In this document: positions 9,366 to 17,715 of the stretch, piece after piece
Layout: the number at the start of each line of letters is the position of its first letter
Numbering within the stretch: position 1 is the stretch's first letter
From: Pseudobythopirellula maris
GTDB lineage: Bacteria > Planctomycetota > Planctomycetia > Pirellulales > Lacipirellulaceae
Length of the DNA: 64,000 nucleotides
NCBI RefSeq assembly: GCF_007859945.1
Contig: NZ_SJPQ01000001.1
Span: 1,574,389-1,638,388 of the forward strand
Direction: 5' to 3'
The notes under the pieces: model-generated
What the model was told of the DNA's origin: nothing
Database searches by the model: none
The model's input: only the letters and a program-made list of their open reading frames with translations
Made by a program: the position numbers and the translations under genes

Positions 9366-9674
9366 AAGCCGCGTCGTATCCGTAGCTAGGGTCGAAGGCC
9401 TCTTGACGCCGCGTCCCAAGGCAGTGCCCCAAGACGGGAGGGCGACCGTTGCTGGTCGAGCCCAACCACCAAGTTCACCACCAAGTTCACCGTCACTGGG
9501 CCACCAGTGGGTCGGCGTGGCGCCCGCCAAACGGTTGGCTGGAAACGCAATCCTACCTGAGGCGATGCCTCAGAGTATGGGTAGCAGACCCTTCGGCGAA
9601 GAAATGCTTGCTAACTTCGCCCGACCGAAGGTAATCGATGCCGTGGTTCGCGATCCGCAACCTGACATGCACAT
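9366..9674. other. Intergenic region between clpS and mtaB
   Basis: No gene is seen. The region holds a perfect hairpin CTGAGGC-GAT-GCCTCAG at 9557-9573 and a tandem CACCAAGTT pair near 9470-9488. mtaB promoter sequences must lie here on the minus strand, but no convincing -35/-10 pair was identified. Confidence 0.4.
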
Positions 9675-10055
9675 TCAAGGGACGGCTTCGATCGTCGCCG
9701 ACATCGACCCTTTGCAGCCTTTGGTCGATTCATCTTTGCCGTAAGCCTGGATCTGGTCGCGTTTGAGTTCGGCGTGCTCTTTGGTCGTCGTCAGAACGAC
9801 CGCACGGCCGGCGGCGTCGACCGTTTCGGCGATTTTGAGGCACTGCGTGGCGTCGTGGCCGAACAGCTCACGGAGCATCCGCTCCACATACTCGTAAGTA
9901 TGCTCCTCGCTGTCCCAGAGGATGACGTGGTAGCGGGGGACTTCGCGGCGTTTCGGGTCGGTCTTTTTGGGCTCGGGCGCCCGTTTGGGGCGGACGATGG
10001 TGGTGGCGCCGCCATCGGGGCCGTCGCCTTCTTCGAAAGGGTCGAGGTCGGTCAT
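9675..10055 (-). CDS. clpS: ClpS-family ATP-dependent Clp protease adaptor
   Basis: A 126-residue adaptor of the ClpS family, which delivers N-degron substrates to ClpAP/ClpCP. After an acidic, Pro/Lys-rich unstructured N-terminal 40 residues, the fold-defining block is 'RYHVILWDSEEHTYEYVERML' (given in part: YHVILWDSEEHTYEYV), where E. coli ClpS has VILLNDDYTPMEFV. Replacement of the N-D-D core by W-D-S may alter N-terminal residue specificity. The second half, 'TTTKEHAELKRDQIQAYG', is the conserved helix-strand segment. It stands alone, upstream of mtaB on the same strand. Confidence 0.8.
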   Translation of the reverse strand: MTDLDPFEEGDGPDGGATTIVRPKRAPEPKKTDPKRREVPRYHVILWDSEEHTYEYVERMLRELFGHDATQCLKIAETVDAAGRAVVLTTTKEHAELKRDQIQAYGKDESTKGCKGSMSATIEAVP

Positions 10056-10329
10056 ATCGATGCGTGGCTAATCCGTGGCGTGCTGATTGGGGAGAATTGG
10101 CTGCAAACCGGCCGATCGCCGGGGCGAGCAAGTTAGGGGAATCGGCCCGATCGTGGAATCGAAAGATTCGCCTGAGAACCACCAATCTGGCGGCTTTTTT
10201 GTGCTGGCGGGGCGGCTGGCGATCGGGTGAATCGCTGCCGGCTCGGCGGCGGCCCGTTCCGGCCCCCCGTGGTGGTGGAAGTCCTTACGGGGCAGTATAT
10301 TGGGCCATTCCGCCCAGGCCAACGAGTCG

Positions 10330-10355
10330 GCGGCTTTCCTTCTAAGGAAACCCGC
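10330..10355 (+). promoter_or_regulatory. Leader hairpin upstream of the M20 dipeptidase
   Basis: GCGG-C-TTTCCTT-CT-AAGGAAA-C-CCGC forms an almost perfect 12-bp arm on each side of a 2-base centre, with one C-C mismatch, 51 bp before the gene. It lies in a 350-bp intergenic region (10056-10405) without other genes; a TATATT about 35 bp further upstream could be a -10 element. It could be an operator or an mRNA stability hairpin. Confidence 0.4.
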
Positions 10356-10405
10356 TGCATTCGCCAGCTCTCACCGCTCGACACTAGCAACCGACTGCAA
10401 CCGCT

Positions 10406-11803
10406 ATGAGTCAACTGGACTCTCACCTCGAAGAAAACGCCTCGCGACACGAAGAGCGGCTCATGGAGCTGCTCCGCATCGCGAGCGTCAGCGCCGATTC
10501 GGCCCACGCGGGCGACGTGCAGCGGGCGGCCGATTGGGTCGCCGCCCTCTTGTCTGAGGGGACCCAGCTCCAGGTCGAGACGATCCCCACGGCCGGTCAC
10601 CCGCTGGTTTACGCCGAGTCGCCCGCCGTTGAGGGCAAGCCGGTTGTGCTGATTTACGGCCATTACGACGTGCAGCCGCCCGACCCCTTGGACGAGTGGC
10701 TCACGCCGCCGTTCGAGCCCACCGTGCGCAACGGCGCCGTCTACGCCCGCGGCGCCACCGACGACAAAGGGCAGATGCTCACCCACCTGCTGAGCACCCT
10801 GGCGGTGCTCGAGGTCGAGGGCGAGCTGCCGCTGCAGCTGAAGATCTTGATCGAGGGCGAGGAAGAGGTCGGCAGCGAGAACCTCGAGAAGTATGTCGCC
10901 GAGAACCAAGACAAGCTCGCCTGCGATTGTGTGGTGATCAGCGACAGCTCGCAGTTCGCCCCCGGCGTGCCGGCGGTGACTTACGGATTGCGCGGCATCG
11001 CCTACTACGAGGTCCGTCTGCAGGGCCCGAAGCAAGACCTGCACAGCGGCACGTTCGGCGGCGGGGTGACGAACCCGGCCAACACGCTCGCCAAGCTGCT
11101 GGCCGCTTTGGTCGACGGCGAGGGCCGCATTCAGGTCCCCGGCTTTTACGACGACGTTGCCGAGCTGACCGAGCGTGAGCGGGAGGAGTTTGCCGGCCTG
11201 CCGTTCGACGAGGCGAAGTTTAAGAAGCAGCTCGGCGTCGATGGGCTCACGGGCGAGGCGGGCTATTCGACGCTCGAGCGGCGTTGGGCGCGGCCGACCT
11301 GCGACATCAACGGCCTGTGGAGCGGCTACCAGGGCGAGGGCGCCAAGACGGTGTTGCCGGCCAAAGCGGGCGCCAAATTCAGCTTCCGCCTGGTGCCGGA
11401 CCAAGACCCCGCGAAAGTGACCGCGGGCCTCCGCCAGCTGTTCGAGCCGCTGCTGCCGCCCGGAATCGAAATGGAATTGATCGATTTCCACGGGGCTCCG
11501 GGCGTGGTCTTCCCGCTCGAGAGCCCCGCGATGGAGGCGGCCGCCACGGCGATCGAGCACGGTTTCGGCAGCCGGCCGGTCTTTATCCGTGAGGGGGGCT
11601 CGATCCCGATCGTGAATCGGTTCGCCAAGGAACTGAATTGCGAGGTGCTCTTGCTAGGATGGGGCCTGGACGACGACAACACCCACAGCCCGAACGAGAA
11701 GTTCAACCTCGGCGATTTCCACCGCGGCATCCGCTCCAGCGCGGCCCTGTGGCAACAACTCTCTGAATGCGGGATCCGGAGTGCGGAATGCGGAGCGACC
11801 TGA
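10406..11803 (+). CDS. M20 family dipeptidase / carnosinase-like metallopeptidase
   Basis: A 465-residue cytoplasmic di-zinc peptidase of family M20 (CNDP-like dipeptidases). Metal ligands and catalytic residues are visible: His86 and Asp88 (GHYDVQP), the bridging Asp119 (RGATDDKG), the Glu pair 153/154 (EGEEEVGS), Asp183 (ISDS) and His427 (THSPNE). The dimerisation lid domain sits between about 200 and 320 and begins near 'DLHSGTFGG'. No signal peptide is present. The last dozen residues (SECGIRSAECGAT) are translated from an intergenic inverted repeat, and the TGA stop is in the loop of its central hairpin. serS follows 59 bp downstream. Confidence 0.9.
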   Translation: MSQLDSHLEENASRHEERLMELLRIASVSADSAHAGDVQRAADWVAALLSEGTQLQVETIPTAGHPLVYAESPAVEGKPVVLIYGHYDVQPPDPLDEWLTPPFEPTVRNGAVYARGATDDKGQMLTHLLSTLAVLEVEGELPLQLKILIEGEEEVGSENLEKYVAENQDKLACDCVVISDSSQFAPGVPAVTYGLRGIAYYEVRLQGPKQDLHSGTFGGGVTNPANTLAKLLAALVDGEGRIQVPGFYDDVAELTEREREEFAGLPFDEAKFKKQLGVDGLTGEAGYSTLERRWARPTCDINGLWSGYQGEGAKTVLPAKAGAKFSFRLVPDQDPAKVTAGLRQLFEPLLPPGIEMELIDFHGAPGVVFPLESPAMEAAATAIEHGFGSRPVFIREGGSIPIVNRFAKELNCEVLLLGWGLDDDNTHSPNEKFNLGDFHRGIRSSAALWQQLSECGIRSAECGAT

Positions 11804-11857
11804 GTCGCTCCACTTCCCAGCTCTGACCCCGCAATCCGCACTCCGCAATCCGCATCC
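11765..11857. repeat. Inverted repeat spanning the M20 stop codon and the serS leader
   Basis: A perfect central hairpin GGAGCGAC-CTGA-GTCGCTCC (11792-11811) is flanked by longer inverted arms built from GCGGAGTGCGGAATGCGG-like units on the left and CCGCACTCCGCAATCCGC on the right. The arms encode the odd C-terminal residues of the dipeptidase. It fills most of the gap to serS and may also act as a transcript-end or processing structure. Confidence 0.65.
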
Positions 11858-11862
11858 ATAAC

Positions 11863-13170
11863 ATGCTAGACAAGCGATTCGTACTCGAGAACGCCGAACT
11901 GGTTCAGTCCAACTGCGAGCGTCGCGGGGTGAAGGTCGACGTGCCCCGCTTCGTGGAGCTCGAGACCAAGCGGCGCGGCTTGCAACAGGAGATCGAAGAC
12001 CTCTCGCGTCAAGCGAACGAGGTGAGCAAGTCGATCGGCAAAGCCAAGGACGAGGCCGAGCGTGAGCAGCGCAAGGAAGAGGGCCGCAGCCTGCGCGACG
12101 AGAAGGACGCCAAGGCGTCGGAGATCGAGCGCATCTCCGCCGAGGCCGACGCGCTGCACCGCCGCATGCCGAACCTCACCCACCCCGAGTCACCCGTTGG
12201 CGGCGAAGACTCCAGCCGCGAGTTGCGCAAGGGCGAGATCGAGGTCCGGCGGATGGGCTTCCCGGTCTCCGACCACGTGGAGCTGGCCGAGCAGCACGAC
12301 CTGATCGACTTCGAGGCGGGAGCGCGGATCGCGGGCAACGGGTTCTACTTCCTAAAGAACGAAGCGGCGATGCTGGAGCTCGCGCTGCAGCAGTACGCCA
12401 TGCAGACGCTCATCCGCGAGGGCTTCACCCCGATGACCACGCCCGACCTCGCCCGCGGCGAGATCCTGCAGGGCGTCGGCTTCATCCCGCGCGGTCCGGA
12501 GACCCAGATCTACAGCGTCGAGAACTTCGACCTGAACCTCGTGGCGACGGCCGAGATCACGCTCGGCGGCATGATGGCCGGCCAGGTCATCGACGAGGAA
12601 GACCTGCCGATCAAGCTCTGCGGCGTGAGCCACTGCTTCCGCACCGAGGCGGGCTCGGCCGGCCGGGCGTCGCGCGGCCTCTACCGGGTGCACCAGTTCA
12701 CCAAGGTCGAGATGTTCGCCTTCACCACGCCCGACCAGAGCGAGGACACGCTCAACATGTTCCTCGACCTGGAGTGCGAGATCTTCAACGGGCTCGGGCT
12801 CCCGTTCCGGGTGCTCGACATCGCCACGGGCGACCTGGGCGGTCCGGCCTATCGCAAGTTCGACCTCGAGGCGTGGATGCCCGGTCGCGGCGAGCACGGC
12901 GAGTACGGCGAGGTGACGAGCACCAGCAACTGCACCGACTACCAGGCGCGGCGGCTCGACATCCGCTACAAGACCAAGGGCGAGAAGGGGACGAACTTCG
13001 TCCACACCCTCAACGGCACGGCGGTGGCCATCAGCCGGGCGCTGATCGCGATCCTCGAGAACTGCCAGCAAGCCGACGGATCGATCCTCGTTCCCGAGGC
13101 GCTCAGGCCGTGGATCGGCAAAGAGCGGATCGGCGTTCCCGAAGAGGCCGACGAACCGGTCGAGGCCTGA
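11863..13170 (+). CDS. serS: Seryl-tRNA synthetase
   Basis: A 435-residue class II aminoacyl-tRNA synthetase that charges tRNA-Ser. The N-terminal roughly 110 residues form the long antiparallel coiled coil that grips the tRNA variable arm (RGLQQEIEDLSRQANEV through EIERISAEADALHRR). The catalytic domain carries motif 2 in 'CFRTEAGSAGRASRGLYRVHQF' (read as FRTEAGSAGR and GLYRVHQF) and motif 3 near 'NGTAVAISRALIAILEN'. Length and order match bacterial SerRS. It may be co-transcribed with the upstream dipeptidase across a 59-bp repeat-filled spacer. Confidence 0.97.
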   Translation: MLDKRFVLENAELVQSNCERRGVKVDVPRFVELETKRRGLQQEIEDLSRQANEVSKSIGKAKDEAEREQRKEEGRSLRDEKDAKASEIERISAEADALHRRMPNLTHPESPVGGEDSSRELRKGEIEVRRMGFPVSDHVELAEQHDLIDFEAGARIAGNGFYFLKNEAAMLELALQQYAMQTLIREGFTPMTTPDLARGEILQGVGFIPRGPETQIYSVENFDLNLVATAEITLGGMMAGQVIDEEDLPIKLCGVSHCFRTEAGSAGRASRGLYRVHQFTKVEMFAFTTPDQSEDTLNMFLDLECEIFNGLGLPFRVLDIATGDLGGPAYRKFDLEAWMPGRGEHGEYGEVTSTSNCTDYQARRLDIRYKTKGEKGTNFVHTLNGTAVAISRALIAILENCQQADGSILVPEALRPWIGKERIGVPEEADEPVEA

Positions 13171-13184
13171 ACGCGCTCCGCCGG

Positions 13185-13532
13185 TTAGGCCGAAGACGCC
13201 GACACGTTCCAGGCGGCGGCCGCATGGAGCAACTTCTCTTGCAGCACGGTGACCGCCGCTTCCACGGCCACAGCCGCTTGCGATTCGTCGCTATCGGTGA
13301 CGGAATCGCACAGCCGCTCGACTTGTGCGGCGGGGGCCGTGAGCCCCGTGAAGCCGTAGCTCCCGCCCGCCCCTTTGATCTGGTGTGACAGGCGCTTGAT
13401 CTCGGGGTAGTCCTGGTGGACCAGCAGCCGTTCGAGCTGCAGCGACTTGCTCTCGAAGGTCATGACGAAGCCGTCGACCAACTCACGCATGCCGGGGTCG
13501 GCCAAGATCGGGATTTCCGCGGGAAGGCTCAT
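13185..13532 (-). CDS. Hpt (histidine phosphotransfer) domain protein
   Basis: A 115-residue free-standing Hpt module that relays phosphate between receiver domains in phosphorelays. The phosphorylatable histidine is His50 in 'LSHQIKGAGGSYGF', the canonical H-x-[IL]-K-G-[AS] motif, set in a predicted four-helix bundle covering most of the protein. There is no kinase or receiver fusion. It converges with serS, with 14 bp between stop codons. A single-domain response regulator is encoded divergently about 380 bp away, so the two could belong to one phosphorelay whose kinase is elsewhere. Confidence 0.88.
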   Translation of the reverse strand: MSLPAEIPILADPGMRELVDGFVMTFESKSLQLERLLVHQDYPEIKRLSHQIKGAGGSYGFTGLTAPAAQVERLCDSVTDSDESQAAVAVEAAVTVLQEKLLHAAAAWNVSASSA

Positions 13533-13912
13533 GGCTATAAGGTCGGGTCCGGGCTGGCGGATGAAGCGGGGGCGTTCATCTCATACGCGTTCTGACGCGC
13601 AGTTGGAATGAAGTATTCAACAGGCCTCGGGAGAGACATCTCGGAAAGCCTCTGGGGCGGTCGAGTTTGCGGCCGTACGAAAGTGGAATGCCATCCCCAT
13701 GCGAGGTGTGCGGGTCGAAACGATCGTAGGGCTGGTGTCCATCCTGCCAGGGGGCTTCTCACCTGTTTCGGCTGTCTGCAATTCGGCAATCCCCTTTGAC
13801 GTGGCGCTCTTTGGAACCAAGGTTTTCATGCTGATTCCGCTACTAACCGCTGGACATCGCGTCGCCCCATTCGGACGCGATACCACCACGCCGCCCACCG
13901 GATAACCTCGAG
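13533..13912. other. Divergent intergenic region between the Hpt and response-regulator genes
   Basis: A 380-bp spacer with no supported gene and no obvious repeat. It must carry both divergent promoters. I see no confident -35/-10 pair or dyad. Confidence 0.4.
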
Positions 13913-14389
13913 ATGCTGCCGACAAACGGGAACGCGATCCTCCACGTTGACGACTCGCCTGACATGACGGCCCTCGTGGCCAAGTATCTTGGCGACGCGG
14001 GTTATCGTGTCGAGTCGCTCAACAACCCGCTCGATGCGATCGCCACGATCGAGCGCGGCCAGTTCCGCATCGTTCTGCTGGACATCGACATGCCGCAGAA
14101 ATCGGGCATGCATCTCCTGTCGGAGATCAAGAGCCTCGACGCGGGGATCCAGGTGATCATGCTCACCAGCCTGGTGAGTGTGACAACGGTCCTCGAGTCG
14201 ATGCAGGAGGGCGCCGAGGCGTGCTTCTTCAAGCCGCTCAGCGACCCCGAGCCGCTCTTAGAAGCGGTCGCCGATTCGAAGCGACGCTGCGATCGCTGGT
14301 GGCACGCGATGCGCGACCTGACACAGCGCCGCCGCGAAGAGTGCAGTGGAGCCGCGGGCGAAGAGATCGAAGCAATCGAGATCTCCTGA
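13913..14389 (+). CDS. Single-domain response regulator
   Basis: A 158-residue CheY-like receiver protein. Acidic pocket residues are Asp13 and Asp14, the phosphoacceptor is Asp57 (LLDIDMP), the switch Thr is Thr85 and the conserved Lys is Lys107 (FFKPL). The receiver ends near residue 122. The remaining tail is charged (RRCDRWW, then EEIEAIEIS) with no DNA-binding or enzymatic output domain, so signalling is presumably by protein contact. The proximity of the Hpt gene suggests a shared phosphorelay. Confidence 0.9.
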   Translation: MLPTNGNAILHVDDSPDMTALVAKYLGDAGYRVESLNNPLDAIATIERGQFRIVLLDIDMPQKSGMHLLSEIKSLDAGIQVIMLTSLVSVTTVLESMQEGAEACFFKPLSDPEPLLEAVADSKRRCDRWWHAMRDLTQRRREECSGAAGEEIEAIEIS

Positions 14390-14744
14390 GGTTTGTCGCG
14401 TTCTCGCCGGCGGGCGAGTTCTTCTTCGGGTCGCCGTCTCCGGCGACCGCTGCGCGGGCCACAGCGCTGCGGCTGAGAACGGACGTGCGCTACGGTCCCC
14501 CTGAGGGCGCAACCGTAACGACCGGCGCCACCGGCCCGGGCGACCGAAACGAACGGGGAAACTGGGTTGTCTCGTGAAAGTGGGAAGCAAGGGTCGTCGA
14601 TACAGAGTGTGGAAGAGAAATCGACCCTTCCGCTGCATGCGGTTCCGATGCCGGCCCCTTCACCAACCGGGGCGACGTCTTAACCGCTGGTGGATGCCCC
14701 TGTGTTTCCCCCCCTCCCGTTTCGTTTTCGTTAGGAGTCCCGTG
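14390..14744 (+). promoter_or_regulatory. Upstream region of the Cys-rich protein gene
   Basis: A 355-bp intergenic region. An open frame continues in phase upstream of the Cys-rich gene but has no signal-peptide-like start, so it is treated as leader. A TTAGGAG Shine-Dalgarno lies immediately before the chosen ATG. No clear promoter hexamers were recognised. Confidence 0.4.
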
Positions 14745-15308
14745 ATGAACCTTCGTTTCGCTTTGTCGGCGTTCTGTCTGGGCGCTGTTGCGCTGGGCGC
14801 GGCCGACGCCAACGCCTTCGGCTTTGGCATGTTCAAGGGTGGTTGCTGCGAGCCGAGCTGCTGCGTCGCTGAGCCCTCGTGTGGTTGCGCCGAGCCGTCG
14901 TGCTGCGCTCCCGAGCCGAGCTGCTGCGTCGCTGAGCCCTCGTGCGGCTGTGAGGCCGATTGCTGCGACCCCTGCTGCGCTCCCCGTCGTTGCGGCCTGC
15001 TGAGCGGCCTCAAGGGGCTGTTCCATCGCAACCGTTGCTGCGAGCCCGCTTGCTGCGAGCCGAGCTGCTGCGCCCCCGAGCCGTCTTGCTGCGCTCCGGA
15101 GCCAAGCTGCTGCGTCGCCGAGCCTTCGTGCGGTTGCGAGACCGACTGCTGCGACCCGTGCTGCGCCCCGCGTCGTTGCGGTCTGCTGAGCGGCCTCAAG
15201 GGGCTGTTCCACCGGAACCGCTGCTGCGAGCCCAGCTGCTGCGTCGCCGAGCCGTCGTGCGGCTGCGAGCCGAGCTGTGCCGCCCCCGCTTGCGGTTGCG
15301 GCTGCTGA
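14745..15308 (+). CDS. Secreted cysteine-rich tandem-repeat protein
   Basis: A 187-residue protein not assigned to a named family. It has a signal peptide ([20 protein letters not shown], cleavage probably near ADANA). The mature part is about a quarter cysteine: I count 44 Cys in roughly 163 residues. It is built from short units such as [13 protein letters not shown] and APEPSCC, and a longer block ([18 protein letters not shown] then [12 protein letters not shown]) occurs twice, about 60 residues apart. Such density suggests metal binding or a disulfide-crosslinked envelope or stalk component. An AGGAG Shine-Dalgarno supports the start and a strong terminator follows, so it is monocistronic and probably well expressed. 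Confidence 0.75.
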   Translation: MNLRFALSAFCLGAVALGAADANAFGFGMFKGGCCEPSCCVAEPSCGCAEPSCCAPEPSCCVAEPSCGCEADCCDPCCAPRRCGLLSGLKGLFHRNRCCEPACCEPSCCAPEPSCCAPEPSCCVAEPSCGCETDCCDPCCAPRRCGLLSGLKGLFHRNRCCEPSCCVAEPSCGCEPSCAAPACGCGC

Positions 15309-15357
15309 GTTGAAAACCAAACGGCCGACGCCCTCAAGCACGGCCGTTGAAGACGCA

Positions 15358-15398
15358 AGCCGTCGCCCCTTGCTGAAGGGGCGGCGGCTTTTTTTTTG
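15358..15398 (+). terminator. Intrinsic terminator of the Cys-rich gene
   Basis: AGCCGTCGCCCCTT-GCTG-AAGGGGCGGCGGCT forms a 14-bp stem with one G-T pair, followed by nine T residues. A second inverted pair, AACGGCCG/CGGCCGTT, precedes it. Confidence 0.88.
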
Positions 15399-15407
15399 CG
15401 CGCCGCT

Positions 15408-16199
15408 CTAGGTGACCGAAGCCTTGCTCGACGGGGCTCCGCTCGACGGGGCGCCGCTAGGCTGAGCTTCGTTAGACGGCGCTTCGTTGGAAGAAGAATC
15501 TTGGCTTTCTTGCGTGCCCTCGGAGTGAGCGGCGACCACGCCGGGCTGGGCCTCGGCGGCCGCGTCGCTTGTTTCGGACTCCTCGTCCTCGTCGGCGTAC
15601 TTCTCGAGGGTCGCGTCCATGCGTCGCTGGTGAGCTCGGTACAAGAAGAAGCCGCCCACCAGCAGGACCAGCAGAACAACCAGCGTGGCGGCCCGCTCGG
15701 CGTCGCCCACCAGCTCGGCGATCCGTTCGCCGTAGTAGTATGACAAACCGAAAACGGCGCTCACCACGATCGAGGCCGCCACCAAGTCCCAGAGCAGGAA
15801 CCGCAGGTAGGGCACCTTGGCGGCCCCGGCGGCGTAGTAGACCGGGCCGCGCACGCCGATCAGGAACCGAGTGAGCACGACCACCTTAAAACCGTGCCGC
15901 TGCACGACGTGCTCGAGCTTCTCTTCCTTCTCGGCGTTGATAAACCGCGAAACGCTCGGGTGCTTAGTCAGCCACTCGTGTCCAAAGTGGCGCCCCAAGC
16001 CGTACATCACCGAGTCGCCCAGCAAGGCGCCCAGCAGGCACGAGCCGAACGCCAGGGTCGGGTTCAGCGTGCCGTTCGAGCTGAGCACACCGGCGAGCAC
16101 GAGCGGCGCCTCTTCCGGCACGGGGATGCCGCACCCACAGAGCGCGAGGAACGCGACAATGCCGAGGTAACCGAGGTGACCAAACAGGGAGTCGAGCAC
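15408..16199 (-). CDS. DedA / VTT-domain membrane protein
   Basis: A 263-residue inner-membrane protein of the DedA family, whose members flip phospholipids or support envelope homeostasis. The VTT signature is present: 'GCGIPVPEEAPLVLAG' near residue 22 and 'FKVVVLTRFLIGVRGPVYYAAG' further on (key pieces VVLTRFLIGVRGP and YYAAG). Transmembrane segments cover about 8-25, 48-65, 140-160 and 172-188. After residue 200 a hydrophilic Ser/Glu-rich tail of some 60 residues, ending in repeated SGAPSS, is unlike typical DedA proteins and probably disordered. Confidence 0.87.
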   Translation of the reverse strand: MLDSLFGHLGYLGIVAFLALCGCGIPVPEEAPLVLAGVLSSNGTLNPTLAFGSCLLGALLGDSVMYGLGRHFGHEWLTKHPSVSRFINAEKEEKLEHVVQRHGFKVVVLTRFLIGVRGPVYYAAGAAKVPYLRFLLWDLVAASIVVSAVFGLSYYYGERIAELVGDAERAATLVVLLVLLVGGFFLYRAHQRRMDATLEKYADEDEESETSDAAAEAQPGVVAAHSEGTQESQDSSSNEAPSNEAQPSGAPSSGAPSSKASVT

Positions 16200-16417
16200 A
16201 GCTGGCGGCGCCCTGTTTCCTAGGGGGCCGGTTCCGATCGAGGCGGGGGGGCGTGGCTGCGGGGCTCCGCCAGCCCCAAAGACGCCAATGCAGAAGTATA
16301 CCTAGGGGCCACGGTTTCACCTACCGGGCGCCACATCCCGACGCCCGCACGTCCGAACCAGGTTGAGAACTGAACAAGGATTCATGCGTATAACAGCACG
16401 CAGGGAATGGTCGCTGC

Positions 16418-17548
16418 TCAATCTGGCTTTTCGGGGCGCCAGCGGTCTTCAGGCAGGTTGAACACGCTGAGTGCCGCCCCACCCGCCGTGTCGCTTGGCT
16501 CCACTAGCAGGGCGCCGTATTGCGGGTTCGCGTCGCAGAAAGAGGCTGTCGCCTCGGCGCCCATCACGTAGAAAGCGGTCGACAGGGCGTCGGCCTCAGC
16601 CGCCGTGGGCGCCAGCGCCGAGGCGCTCAGCAGCCCCTCGGCCGGCCATCCGGTGCGGGGGTCGATCAAGTGGCCGAAACGCCGCCCCTCGTGCTCGAAA
16701 AACTGTGTCGCCGAACCACTCGTGCTAAACGCCTCGCCAGCCAGCCCAACCTGCGCGAGCCGCTCGCCGGGACGCAGCGGGTTCGGCAAGGCGACCCACC
16801 AGCCGTGGGCCTGCGGGGCGTCTTTAGAAGGGTTGTGAGCGAGCAGCGTGCTGCGGCCGCCATGCATCAAGAAGTCGTCGACGCCGCGCTCGGCGAGGCC
16901 TTCCCCCACCCGGTCGAGCGCCCAGCCCTTGCCGATGCTGTTGAAGTTGATCTCCACGCCTTCGGCGCCGAAGTGAACGGTTCGTGCCTTGGGGTCGAGC
17001 GCAACCTGGTCCCACCCGACCGTCGCGAGCGCCTGGGCGATCTCGCCCCCGTCGGGCAGGCGTCCCTCGCGGCGGTGGAAACCCCACACTCGGGAGAGCG
17101 GCCCGCTCGTGGGGTCGAACGCCCCGCCGGTGATCTGGTAAAGCCGATCGCAGAGCTCCAACAGGCGGAACAGATCGTCGTCCACGACAACCGGCGCGGC
17201 GGCCGCCGCGCGGTTCATCTCGACCGTCGCCCCGTGGTCGCGGTAGACGGTCAGCCTGTCTTCGACTTGGTCGACAAGGTCGAGCGCTGCGATCGCGGGG
17301 CGGTCGAGGTCGCGCGAGCGGTCGTCGCGCACCCGCAGCTCGAAGTCACACGCCATCGCTCGCCGGTGGTAGATGCGCACCAACCCGGTCGGCGCGTCGG
17401 AGGGCGACGCCGCGGCCAGCGGCCGGGGGGACTCGGCGGGCAGAACGGCGTCGAGCGTGTTCTCCACAACGTCCGCGATCGCGCCGGCCGCCGCCTTGCC
17501 GCGCAGAAAATCACGTCGTGAGTGTACGCTCTTGGACATAGGCTCCAT
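16418..17548 (-). CDS. apbE: FAD:protein FMN transferase, Tat-exported (ApbE family)
   Basis: An ApbE-type flavin transferase of about 376 residues that would attach FMN covalently to Thr/Ser of exported proteins or of NQR/RNF-type complexes. It has a twin-arginine leader (SRRDFLRGKAAAG). The catalytic fold shows 'NFNSIGKGWALDRVGEGL' (family DLGGIAKGYAVD), a 'MHGGRSTLLA' strand and 'FGHLIDPRTGWP', the ligand loop. The usual Asp/Gly pair before IGKG is replaced by NFNS, which may matter for activity. Start choice is uncertain between two in-frame ATGs nine bases apart. It is divergent from the phosphohexomutase gene. Confidence 0.85.
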   Translation of the reverse strand: MEPMSKSVHSRRDFLRGKAAAGAIADVVENTLDAVLPAESPRPLAAASPSDAPTGLVRIYHRRAMACDFELRVRDDRSRDLDRPAIAALDLVDQVEDRLTVYRDHGATVEMNRAAAAAPVVVDDDLFRLLELCDRLYQITGGAFDPTSGPLSRVWGFHRREGRLPDGGEIAQALATVGWDQVALDPKARTVHFGAEGVEINFNSIGKGWALDRVGEGLAERGVDDFLMHGGRSTLLAHNPSKDAPQAHGWWVALPNPLRPGERLAQVGLAGEAFSTSGSATQFFEHEGRRFGHLIDPRTGWPAEGLLSASALAPTAAEADALSTAFYVMGAEATASFCDANPQYGALLVEPSDTAGGAALSVFNLPEDRWRPEKPD

Positions 17549-17715
17549 TCTAAACGAAGTGAGGCGAGAGGTCGGAGGCCCGAGGTCAGAAGAATTGATT
17601 TTCCTTAGCCGACTACCCACGGTCGTCGGAGACCAGCCGCAGCCGTATACTGCGTGCTACCTCATTCTGAGCCTTCCTCCTGAAGCCCCTTATACTCAAA
17701 GCCAAGCCCCTCCGC

